Source of the DNA: an uncultured Oscillospiraceae bacterium
GTDB taxonomy: Bacteria; Bacillota; Clostridia; Oscillospirales; Acutalibacteraceae
Assembly: GCA_900549055.1 (NCBI GenBank)
Contig: URNB01000015.1
Span: 1 to 31,170, forward strand
Direction of reading: 5' to 3'
DNA length: 31,170 bases
Positions 24,497 through 31,170 of this stretch are shown here, piece by piece; the stretch's first letter is position 1; each line of letters begins with the position of its first letter. The position numbers and the translations under genes were made by a program. The notes under the pieces are model-generated. The model had not been told where the DNA came from, did no database searches, and worked only from the letters and a program-made list of their open reading frames with translations.

Positions 24497-24841
24497 TCAA
24501 AGCCCTTCGGCGGCTGCGATAACCTTGCTGTATTTTTCCTCGAGTGCGGGGAAAAGCGCCGCAGCGGCATTCAGATCGCCGCCGCGCAGAGCCTCGGTTA
24601 TTTCGGCGGCATTCTCATAAAGCGCGAAAAAGCCGAGATTTGCCGCCACGCCCTTAAGGGTGTGGGCGGCTCGAAAGGCATCTTCCGCAAGCCCCTTTTC
24701 AAGCGATTCCTTAAGCTCCTCAAAGCTTTTATCGTCCTTAAACAGCAAAACAAAGTATCGCACAAATTCCTCATTTCCGAGCCTTGCTGTCACATCGGCA
24801 TAGGAAGAGCCGATTTCACGGTAAAATTCCTTAAGCTTCAT
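24497..24841 (-). CDS. Histidine phosphotransfer (Hpt) protein
   Basis: This is a 114-residue, all-helical, single-domain protein. The Hpt signature FRAAHTLKGVAANLGF gives His60 as the phosphate carrier. Hpt proteins shuttle phosphate between the receiver of a hybrid kinase and that of a final response regulator. The gene overlaps the end of the hybrid kinase gene by 11 nt and is the last gene before the terminator, so the two are almost certainly co-translated partners. The likely downstream receiver is in the GGDEF/HD-GYP protein at the head of the same operon (inference). Confidence 0.92.
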   Translation of the reverse strand: MKLKEFYREIGSSYADVTARLGNEEFVRYFVLLFKDDKSFEELKESLEKGLAEDAFRAAHTLKGVAANLGFFALYENAAEITEALRGGDLNAAAALFPALEEKYSKVIAAAEGL

Positions 24842-27365
24842 TTTGTTTCCTTTCCGCGCATTTTTCCGCTATTATCTTCACAAGCTGCTTCTCGTTTATC
24901 GGCTTCGGAACATATCCGTTCATACCTACAGAGAAGCATTTTTCTATATCCCTGATAAACAAATTCGCCGTCATTGCGATGATAGGCACGGTTTCGGCGT
25001 CCTTTCTGTCAAGCGCGCGTATGCGTTTTGTGGCTTCAAGACCGTCGATCACAGGCATGGTTATGTCCATAAGCACCGCGTCAAATTCGTTTATTCCGGA
25101 GGCGGCAAAAATATCTATTGCTTCCTTACCGTCAAACGCAGGTACGGTTTCGGCGCCCGCCTCCCCTGCAAGGTATTCGGCTATTTCCATATTTATGTGG
25201 TTATCCTCGGCAATCAGAATTCTAAGCCCTTTAATGCTGTAATTCTCATTTTCGGCTTTGATTTCCGTTTCCGGCGCATATTTAAACGGCAGCGTTATTT
25301 CAAACACCGTGCCGCTCCCCTTCTCGCTTTCCGCAGAAAGCGTGCCGCCGAGCTTTTCGGTCAGTATTTTTACTATGGCAAGACCGAGCCCCAAACCGCC
25401 GTAGGGTTTAATTTCCTCATTGTTTTCCTGTGCGAACGGCTCAAACATCCTTTGCTGAAATTCGCGGCTCATGCCGATTCCTCTGTCTTTGCAGACAAAG
25501 CGTACCTTCGCGCCGTTGTCATCCTTCTCCTCGGAAAAGGAAAAATCCACTTCGCCGCCCTTATTACTGTACTTCACGGCGTTTATAAGGATGTTTATAA
25601 CTATTTGGTGGAAATAAAGAACATTGCCGTAAAGCTGCCTGCCGCTGCATGAAATGTCGGGCGCATTAAGCTTTACCCCGGCGTTTTCCGCACGCATATT
25701 GACGATCGTGAAGATCTTTTCGGCTTCGTCATGCAAATCAAAGGCGGTGCATACCTCCGTCTTATCGTCCGCCTCGATTCGGTTAAGGGTCAGAATATCG
25801 TTAACAAGCTCAAGCAGATATTCCGCCGCCACCCTTCCCTGACTGCGGCAGTACTTCTGCTTTTCAAGGTTGCCGACGTTGCGGTCGGCAATCTCGATCA
25901 TTCCGAGTATTGCATTTATCGGCGTCCGTATATCATGGCTCATGCGGCGCAAAAGGTTGGTTTTCGCTTCATTTGCACGCATCTCGCTGCGCATTGCCTC
26001 CTCAAGGCGGCGCTGATACTCTATTTCTGTTTTTTTCTGCTCGTTTATATTTTTGGTGACAAGCAAAAACGAATCAAAGTCGCCGTTTTTGCCGTTCCTT
26101 TTGGGGATTATTATATCGTTCAGCCATTCTCCGTTAATGTTGCGGTATTCAATTTCTATATAATCCCTGCCTTCAAGCCTTTGCCTCAATGTTGAAAGAT
26201 CTGAAAAGCCGCGGTAACTTTCCCTGTATTCTTCTGCTGCGTAATTCGTAAAACGGTTGCTTAAAATATCGTCTGCGGCACAGTTCTCGTCAACATCGGC
26301 AAAATCCGAACCGCGAAGCAGAAACCTGAATTTGTTTTCCTTCATATCAACGAACATATTGAAAAGGAACATTCGGCTTATGGTGCGGATGATTTCATAT
26401 TGCTCGTTTATCTCGCACGCATGCAGATATCTCGACCTTTGGTAAAAGACTATCATGAAAAGGATGATTGCAAAATAAACGCATACCGCCAGAGCTATAA
26501 TGTTAAAGCTGCCCGCAAACACCTCGGTCACCGGATAATATACATATATTCCATATCTTTTATATACTGCCTTGCCGCCGTAATACTCACTTTTACCGTC
26601 TGTTATTTTAACAATGTTCCCGGTTGCCGCCTTATCATCCAGCAATTCAAGCACCTTAACGCCGCTTTCTGCACCGATCATCTCACTTCGATTTGATGAA
26701 ATGATCTTTCCGTTTTCGGTTATCACCATCGTGCCGTTAAACACGGTTTCATCCCCTGCAAGCAGCTTTCGCACAGACGAGTAATAATTTCTCATGCTTT
26801 CTCCGTCCTGCAGACGGAAGCAAAGCACAAGCCCCTGTTTATCATGCCTTGCGGCGGCAGCAATATCGCAAAAGCCGCCGTTTGCATTCACTCGGTCGGA
26901 ATAAATTTTCACGGGGTGCTCGGCTATCTCCTTCACCGCGTCCCTCGGCACATATGATAAAAACTCGACGGCATCCGTACCGGAGGAGATATATTTTTCC
27001 TCTGCATTCATATTGCCGTCAGTCAGAATAATACAGTCAAGTCTTTTCGTTATAAGATATTCATGAAGCCGTTTTCCTTTCTCCTCGCCGTTCAAAAGCT
27101 CAAGCATTCTGCCGATATCATCCGCATGCTCGGTAATTCTTATAAGACTTTTCGCATTGTCCGCATCAAGAAAATTATCGTATTCTCCGCATTGGTTTTT
27201 AAGGTAATTCACCGTAACGTCGTAGGTCTTGCGCGCCTCCGCAAGGCAAAATCGCCTGCCTACGGCAATACCCGCCAGCAATATAACAATGCCTATAGCG
27301 GCTATCATACCGTAAAACAGTGTCTCCGACTTCTGCATTTTATTGATCTGAATTCTTTTTTTCAT
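24831..27365 (-). CDS. Membrane hybrid histidine kinase with C-terminal receiver
   Basis: Start chosen at the ATG (27365, 844 residues). An in-frame GTG at 27377 overlaps the GGAGGG ribosome site and the stop of the upstream gene, and is also possible. TM1 spans about 15-36, an extracellular domain 37-285, and TM2 about 288-308. A PAS-like region follows (330-440; EIEYRNINGEW), then a coiled stretch. The HisKA domain has MSHDIRTPINAILGM (His477). The ATPase domain has INAVKYS, DRGIGM and GLGLGLAIV. The receiver (715-835) has AEDNHINM, Asp767 in LMDITMP, and Lys in VPKP. Phosphate should pass His to Asp within the protein, then to the separate Hpt. The preceding lipoprotein gene probably supplies the ligand-binding module. 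The architecture resembles BvgS/EvgS without the fused sensor and Hpt domains. Confidence 0.92.
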   Translation of the reverse strand: MKKRIQINKMQKSETLFYGMIAAIGIVILLAGIAVGRRFCLAEARKTYDVTVNYLKNQCGEYDNFLDADNAKSLIRITEHADDIGRMLELLNGEEKGKRLHEYLITKRLDCIILTDGNMNAEEKYISSGTDAVEFLSYVPRDAVKEIAEHPVKIYSDRVNANGGFCDIAAAARHDKQGLVLCFRLQDGESMRNYYSSVRKLLAGDETVFNGTMVITENGKIISSNRSEMIGAESGVKVLELLDDKAATGNIVKITDGKSEYYGGKAVYKRYGIYVYYPVTEVFAGSFNIIALAVCVYFAIILFMIVFYQRSRYLHACEINEQYEIIRTISRMFLFNMFVDMKENKFRFLLRGSDFADVDENCAADDILSNRFTNYAAEEYRESYRGFSDLSTLRQRLEGRDYIEIEYRNINGEWLNDIIIPKRNGKNGDFDSFLLVTKNINEQKKTEIEYQRRLEEAMRSEMRANEAKTNLLRRMSHDIRTPINAILGMIEIADRNVGNLEKQKYCRSQGRVAAEYLLELVNDILTLNRIEADDKTEVCTAFDLHDEAEKIFTIVNMRAENAGVKLNAPDISCSGRQLYGNVLYFHQIVINILINAVKYSNKGGEVDFSFSEEKDDNGAKVRFVCKDRGIGMSREFQQRMFEPFAQENNEEIKPYGGLGLGLAIVKILTEKLGGTLSAESEKGSGTVFEITLPFKYAPETEIKAENENYSIKGLRILIAEDNHINMEIAEYLAGEAGAETVPAFDGKEAIDIFAASGINEFDAVLMDITMPVIDGLEATKRIRALDRKDAETVPIIAMTANLFIRDIEKCFSVGMNGYVPKPINEKQLVKIIAEKCAERKQNEA

Positions 27366-27373
27366 AAAGCGCT

Positions 27374-28168
27374 TCACCCTCCGATCAATACATCTGGGCT
27401 TAATCCGTAGGAGGCGATTATATCGGCAATAACGCCGTCGCTTTGAAGCTCGTTCAAGGCATTTGTCAGTCTTTCGGCAGAGAACGCGGGACTTTCCTTG
27501 GAAAAAGCAACGCCCAGCTCCACCGCAAGCAGCGGCTCTTCAAGAATTCTGTATTCACCGGCAGAGCTTTTCATAAGCTCCATGTAGGCTGTCTCATGCC
27601 CGGCGCACGCGTCAACATAGCCCTTTTTAAGCGCCGCAAAAACAATGCCTATGGATGAAAAGCTGTAAACATTGCGAAGGCTCTTTATCTGCGGCAGGCT
27701 GTTTTCAAGGAAAAGCTCCTCGGGCTTTGAGCCGTTTTGAACGGCTATGCTTTTCCCGTTTAGATCGTTCAGTTTAAAAATATCGGATGAGGACTTGACC
27801 ACCGCCACCTGGCGGCTTTTAAGATACGGTCCTGCCCAGCTATAGGCGTCTTCCCGCCCCGTCATGGAAAAGCTGCCCCACAGGCAGTCGATGTCACCGT
27901 TATTAAGCATCTCATCCTTGTTTTCCCAGTTTATATTTTTAAAGACCGGCTCGACATTAAGTTTCTTGCATGCAGCGCGGGCTATTTCCACATCCAAGCC
28001 GGCAAAATCGCCGTTTTCGCCAATATAAAAATACGGTGCGTAAATATCGCTGCCTATCACAAGCATCTGCCGCGGCTCACCGCTTTCCGACGCCTTTTTA
28101 TCACGGCAGCCGCAAAGAAATAAAAGAACGGCCGCAAGAATCAGCGCCGCTGTTTTTCGCAGGGTCAT
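27374..28168 (-). CDS. Family-3 solute-binding lipoprotein (amino-acid-type), sensor-linked
   Basis: This protein has 264 residues. The signal peptide has an FLCGC lipobox (Cys21). The body is a standard SBP_bac_3 venus-flytrap: LVIGSDIYAPYFYIGENGDFAGLDVEIARAACKKL, then CLWGSFSMTGREDAYSWAGPY in the ligand-contact region, DLNGKSIAVQNGS, and YVDACAGHETAYMELM. The ATG overlaps the TGA of the upstream gene (ATGA), and its end abuts or overlaps the hybrid kinase start. No permease or ATPase is nearby, so a transport role is unlikely. It probably acts as the detachable ligand-binding module of the kinase, as fused copies do in BvgS/EvgS (inference). The likely ligands are small polar molecules such as amino acids, but the sequence does not decide. 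Confidence 0.88.
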   Translation of the reverse strand: MTLRKTAALILAAVLLFLCGCRDKKASESGEPRQMLVIGSDIYAPYFYIGENGDFAGLDVEIARAACKKLNVEPVFKNINWENKDEMLNNGDIDCLWGSFSMTGREDAYSWAGPYLKSRQVAVVKSSSDIFKLNDLNGKSIAVQNGSKPEELFLENSLPQIKSLRNVYSFSSIGIVFAALKKGYVDACAGHETAYMELMKSSAGEYRILEEPLLAVELGVAFSKESPAFSAERLTNALNELQSDGVIADIIASYGLSPDVLIGG

Positions 28169-30510
28169 AGCTCCTCCTCGGTATGCTTACCGTCCGCATA
28201 AATATCCTCGTTCAGCTTTCCGCTTATTTCGCAAAGGCATTCCACAAGCAGCGGATTAAAGATTCCGCAGTCGCCCGAAACTATCATTGAAATCGCTTCC
28301 TCTGGGGGATACGGCTTTTTATATGCGCGGCGGCTTACAAGCGCGTCGTACACATCCGCAATAGAAACCACCTGCGCCGCAATCGGTATATCATCGCCCT
28401 TAAGCCTGTCGGGATAGCCGTTGCCGTCAAACCTTTCATGATGCCAGCGGCATATCTGCGCGGCGGTATAAAGCATGGGTATATCCTCAATGGAATCGCC
28501 CGCACCGTCAAGCAGTATCTCTTCGCCTATTACAGTGTGCCCTTCAATGATCCTCCGCTCATCGGAGGTCAGTCTTCCGGGCTTATTGAGTATTGCACCG
28601 TCAATTTCTATTTTGCCGACATCGTGCAAAACCGCCGCCTCGGCAATCATCTCGCAGTCCTGCCAGGAAAGCCCGTATTTATCGGTTTTAAGAATCAGCC
28701 TTTCAAGCAGCATTTCGGTCACCTTACGCATTCGCCTGATATGCGGCGCGCTTTCTCCGTTTTTTCTGCCGAGTATTCCGCTTAAAACATCTATCATTGC
28801 GCGGCTGCTGCGTATATTCTCCATTTGCCGGCGGTCAGTCAGCGCGGCAAGCCGCTGCTGCTTTGAATAGAGCCTTATTGTATTGTTTATCCGCCGCATG
28901 ACCACCTTTGAATCATACGGTCGGCTTATATAATCGGTAACTCCCATGTCAAAGGCTCGGCGGATATTGGTATCCGAGCCGTCGGCGCTTATCATTATTA
29001 CCGGAATATCATCGGTATAATGCAGACGGTTCATTTCGGAAAGCACCTCAATCCCATCCATTTCGGGCATAATAATATCAAGCAGTACAAGGGCTATGCC
29101 CGTTCCGTACTCCTTTAGCTTTTTCATGCATTCCTTACCGTTTTCGGCTTCTATTACTCCGAATTCGCCCTCGATCATTTTCGAAAGCATTCCGCGGTTT
29201 ATTGCCGAATCGTCAACTATAAGCACCTGCTGCTCCGAAGCAGCAAGCTCTGCGCCGTGCGGAATATCAAAGCTGTGCTCCGTCACAACGAAATTTTTCT
29301 TTGTCTTTGCGCGGTACATAAGCCTGTCTGCCCTGTAAGCCGCCTCCTGCACGGTTTCATTTTTTGAAATTACGCCGCCGATGCTCAGGGTAACAAAAAG
29401 GCCCTCGCAGATATCTCCGCCGTTTTTGTTTACGCGTCCTCTTATCCGTTCAAGCGTGTTTTCAAGCTTTTCGGATGACGCCGACGGCAGCATAAGCAAA
29501 AATTCATCGCCACCGAAGCGCACAAGCATATCGCCCTCGGAAAGCTCGCCTTTGATTTCCGCTGCCACGCCCGAAAGCAGCATATCGCCTGCAGCGTGTC
29601 CCATGGTATCATTGCAGTATTTGAAATTATCAATATCCAAAACGGCAATCCCACCGGAAAAGGCACTCTGCTTTAAATTTGTTTCATAATAATTGCGGTT
29701 GTAGACGCCGGTCAGGCTGTCCTTATAATTTTCCTCCTTTATATCGGTTAAAAGCTTTTCGTAGTGTGTCACTATTTCCCCGATATTAAGAGTGGTAAGG
29801 GTTATGAATTTGTGTGCCTTATCCGCATAGGAGAAGGTTATTTTCTTGCAGCCCTTTATATTGTCGGTCAGCGTATTGATGTATATGACATACTCGGGTA
29901 CGGCTCTGAGCCTTTTGATTACGGCATCAAGCCGCAGCTCGGCTTTTATTTTTTCTCTTTCGCCCTCCGCAACATATTTATCGGCAAGCCGCTTCAGGAC
30001 TTCTTCGTATTGCAAATCGGGCTCTATTTCGCCGTCCTCGCTTCTTATATATATAACCACGCAGGTGTGGGTCTCAAGGCTGATGCTCATAATATTATCG
30101 AACGATTCCCTGACCGAATGGTAAAGCGAACGCTCCTTGAATTCGCCGTACATATCCCTGCCGGAGATTATAAGAGTTTTCTCATCTGTTTTAACTATTC
30201 TTATGCGGTACCACCTAAGCTGTGAGACAGGCAGTAAAAACTGCAGCTCGAGCTCACTGTCTCCCTTCCCGTTAAAAAGACTCTTTAAATAATCCTCATT
30301 AAGGTATTTTTTCCAAAGCGAGTCGCTTATGCCTATGCCGAATTCATCCCTGAAAATTCCTGTAAGCTCTGGAACGGTATATGCTTTTCCCTCGTATTTT
30401 TGCGCTGTAATATCGTAATGAAGAAATATTTTCCCGCTTTCGCGGTCATATTCCCATATCATATCGCAATAATTTTTCAAAGCAGCAATCAGCATCCGTC
30501 TTTCCGACAC
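28165..30510 (-). CDS. GGDEF - receiver - HD-GYP cyclic-di-GMP signalling protein
   Basis: This is a 781-residue soluble protein with a GTG start and GGAGGGTGAAGG just upstream. An N-terminal PAS-like region (10-125) and a second sensor-like helical region (130-255) precede a GGDEF domain (262-410; DSLTGVYNRN, RFGGDEF), the diguanylate cyclase signature. The inhibitory RxxD site is degenerate (SEGD). A receiver follows (427-545; VDD433-434, Asp478 in LLDIIMP), with Arg530 where the conserved Lys is usual. The C-terminus is an HD-GYP phosphodiesterase (570-765) with HDVGKIEI, EGHTVIGE, HHERFDGNGYPDRLKG and IADVYDAL all intact. It could both make and break cyclic-di-GMP, switched by phosphorylation. 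It is the first gene of the operon with the lipoprotein, hybrid kinase and Hpt, 28 nt after engB. Confidence 0.92.
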   Translation of the reverse strand: MSERRMLIAALKNYCDMIWEYDRESGKIFLHYDITAQKYEGKAYTVPELTGIFRDEFGIGISDSLWKKYLNEDYLKSLFNGKGDSELELQFLLPVSQLRWYRIRIVKTDEKTLIISGRDMYGEFKERSLYHSVRESFDNIMSISLETHTCVVIYIRSEDGEIEPDLQYEEVLKRLADKYVAEGEREKIKAELRLDAVIKRLRAVPEYVIYINTLTDNIKGCKKITFSYADKAHKFITLTTLNIGEIVTHYEKLLTDIKEENYKDSLTGVYNRNYYETNLKQSAFSGGIAVLDIDNFKYCNDTMGHAAGDMLLSGVAAEIKGELSEGDMLVRFGGDEFLLMLPSASSEKLENTLERIRGRVNKNGGDICEGLFVTLSIGGVISKNETVQEAAYRADRLMYRAKTKKNFVVTEHSFDIPHGAELAASEQQVLIVDDSAINRGMLSKMIEGEFGVIEAENGKECMKKLKEYGTGIALVLLDIIMPEMDGIEVLSEMNRLHYTDDIPVIMISADGSDTNIRRAFDMGVTDYISRPYDSKVVMRRINNTIRLYSKQQRLAALTDRRQMENIRSSRAMIDVLSGILGRKNGESAPHIRRMRKVTEMLLERLILKTDKYGLSWQDCEMIAEAAVLHDVGKIEIDGAILNKPGRLTSDERRIIEGHTVIGEEILLDGAGDSIEDIPMLYTAAQICRWHHERFDGNGYPDRLKGDDIPIAAQVVSIADVYDALVSRRAYKKPYPPEEAISMIVSGDCGIFNPLLVECLCEISGKLNEDIYADGKHTEEEL

Positions 30511-30538
30511 AAACCTTCACCCTCCGTATTACAGCTTT

Positions 30539-31123
30539 TCACCGAAGACAGCCGTCAATTAACCGGCGCAGTTTTTCTGCGTCCTCCCTGTTTTGCGACG
30601 AAAATGGAATTATTTCGACATTTTCAGCATATCTGCCAAGCTCCCCGTGTATAAGTGAGAGCCTTTCGGCGGTCTGCGATTTATTAAGCTTATCCGATTT
30701 TGTAAGCACAATCGTATATGGAATCTGCATTTCCGAAAGAAAATGCAGCATTGTCATATCAAACTCGGTAGGCTTATGGCGCATATCTATAAGCTGAAAC
30801 GCCGTTTTTATATCCCGTCCCGAATTAAAATAACCCTCCATAAGCTGCGACCAGCGGTCACGCTCGGAAAACGGCACCTTCGCATAGCCGTAGCCCGGCA
30901 GATCCACCAGCCGCACATTATCCGCTCGGTAAAAATTCACCGTTACGGTCTTGCCCGGCTTTGAGCTTACACGCGCAATGGACTTTCTGCCGAGCACCGC
31001 GTTTATAAGCGACGACTTACCCACATTTGATCTGCCGCAAAAGCATATCTCCGGCAGATCGGATTCCTCAAGCTGTTCAGCAGTTGCAAACGCCTTTTCA
31101 AAAACCGCGTTGTTATAGTTCAT
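30539..31123 (-). CDS. engB: Ribosome biogenesis GTPase EngB/YsxC (YihA)
   Basis: This 194-residue protein is of normal family length. The P-loop GRSNVGKSS (30-38), DLPGYGYAKV (74-83), TKSDKLNK (141-148) and SSQ (175-177) match the EngB subfamily of TrmE-Era-like GTPases, which act in assembly of the large ribosomal subunit and are essential in many bacteria. AGAGGA lies 9 nt before the ATG. The start overlaps the stop of an upstream gene (ATGA), and the GGDEF/HD-GYP gene follows 28 nt downstream without a visible terminator, so the signalling operon may be read through from this housekeeping gene. Confidence 0.96.
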   Translation of the reverse strand: MNYNNAVFEKAFATAEQLEESDLPEICFCGRSNVGKSSLINAVLGRKSIARVSSKPGKTVTVNFYRADNVRLVDLPGYGYAKVPFSERDRWSQLMEGYFNSGRDIKTAFQLIDMRHKPTEFDMTMLHFLSEMQIPYTIVLTKSDKLNKSQTAERLSLIHGELGRYAENVEIIPFSSQNREDAEKLRRLIDGCLR

Positions 31124-31170
31124 ATATCATATTCCTCTATTGGCTTATTGTTGCGGCGCTCTGCTCGGAT
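31120..31170 (-). CDS. C-terminal end of an upstream gene (partial)
   Basis: Reading from the right edge, the frame IRAERRNNKPIEEYDI ends at TGA (31120-31122), which overlaps the engB start as ATGA. Such coupling and the charged, unstructured ending are typical of a real C-terminus. In many Firmicutes engB follows lonA, but these 16 residues are too few to identify the protein. Confidence 0.45.
   Translation of the reverse strand: MRAERRNNKPIEEYDI

Noticed and set aside
24843..25652. 269-residue plus-strand open frame antisense to the hybrid kinase
   Set aside because: It mirrors the kinase ATPase and receiver coding sequence and has no recognisable domain.
1..31170. tRNA, rRNA or known riboswitch genes
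   Set aside because: No cloverleaf, rRNA signature or recognisable riboswitch core was seen in the gaps.

Overview
The window looks like a chromosomal segment of a Gram-positive gut-type Clostridia, probably an Oscillospiraceae/Ruminococcaceae relative. The reasons are dockerin domains, YesM/YesN-type regulation, CUT1 sugar transport without its own ATPase, lipoprotein solute-binding proteins, purine-rich Shine-Dalgarno sites, and several short inverted-repeat elements in the gaps. The genus cannot be fixed from this sequence alone.

Region 1 (1-20 kb, all minus strand) is a carbohydrate-acquisition locus. In transcription order it holds a giant membrane-anchored surface protein (nine beta-sandwich modules, a jelly-roll domain, a GH42-like barrel, a TM helix and a cytoplasmic tail), a sugar-binding lipoprotein, two permeases, a secreted CBM/dockerin/tyrosine-phosphatase-like protein, a secreted CBM/dockerin protein, and a cytoplasmic GH78-like alpha-L-rhamnosidase that runs off the left edge. 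Three gaps in this block hold inverted-repeat structures: a 277-bp element with 28-bp terminal repeats, a chain of six palindromes, and an imperfect inverted repeat near 1.5 kb. No transport ATPase and no cohesin/scaffoldin is present.

Region 2 (20.0-24.1 kb, plus strand) is divergent from region 1. It carries a YesM-type histidine kinase, a YesN-type AraC response regulator and a small solute-binding lipoprotein, with tight or overlapping junctions. This is the likely regulator of the locus. The shared intergenic region has a -10 box on each strand and two palindromes.

Region 3 (24.2-30.5 kb, minus strand) is a signalling operon: a GGDEF-REC-HD-GYP protein, a family-3 solute-binding lipoprotein, a membrane hybrid histidine kinase with a receiver, and a separate Hpt protein. 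All junctions overlap or nearly do. Taken together the parts resemble a BvgS-type phosphorelay broken into separate genes and wired to cyclic-di-GMP turnover. A small conserved-looking protein of unknown function and a hairpin terminator separate it from region 2.

Region 4 (30.5-31.2 kb) is housekeeping: the ribosome-assembly GTPase EngB/YsxC and the last 16 codons of an upstream gene. Function assignments rest on motif reading only; no database search was possible.
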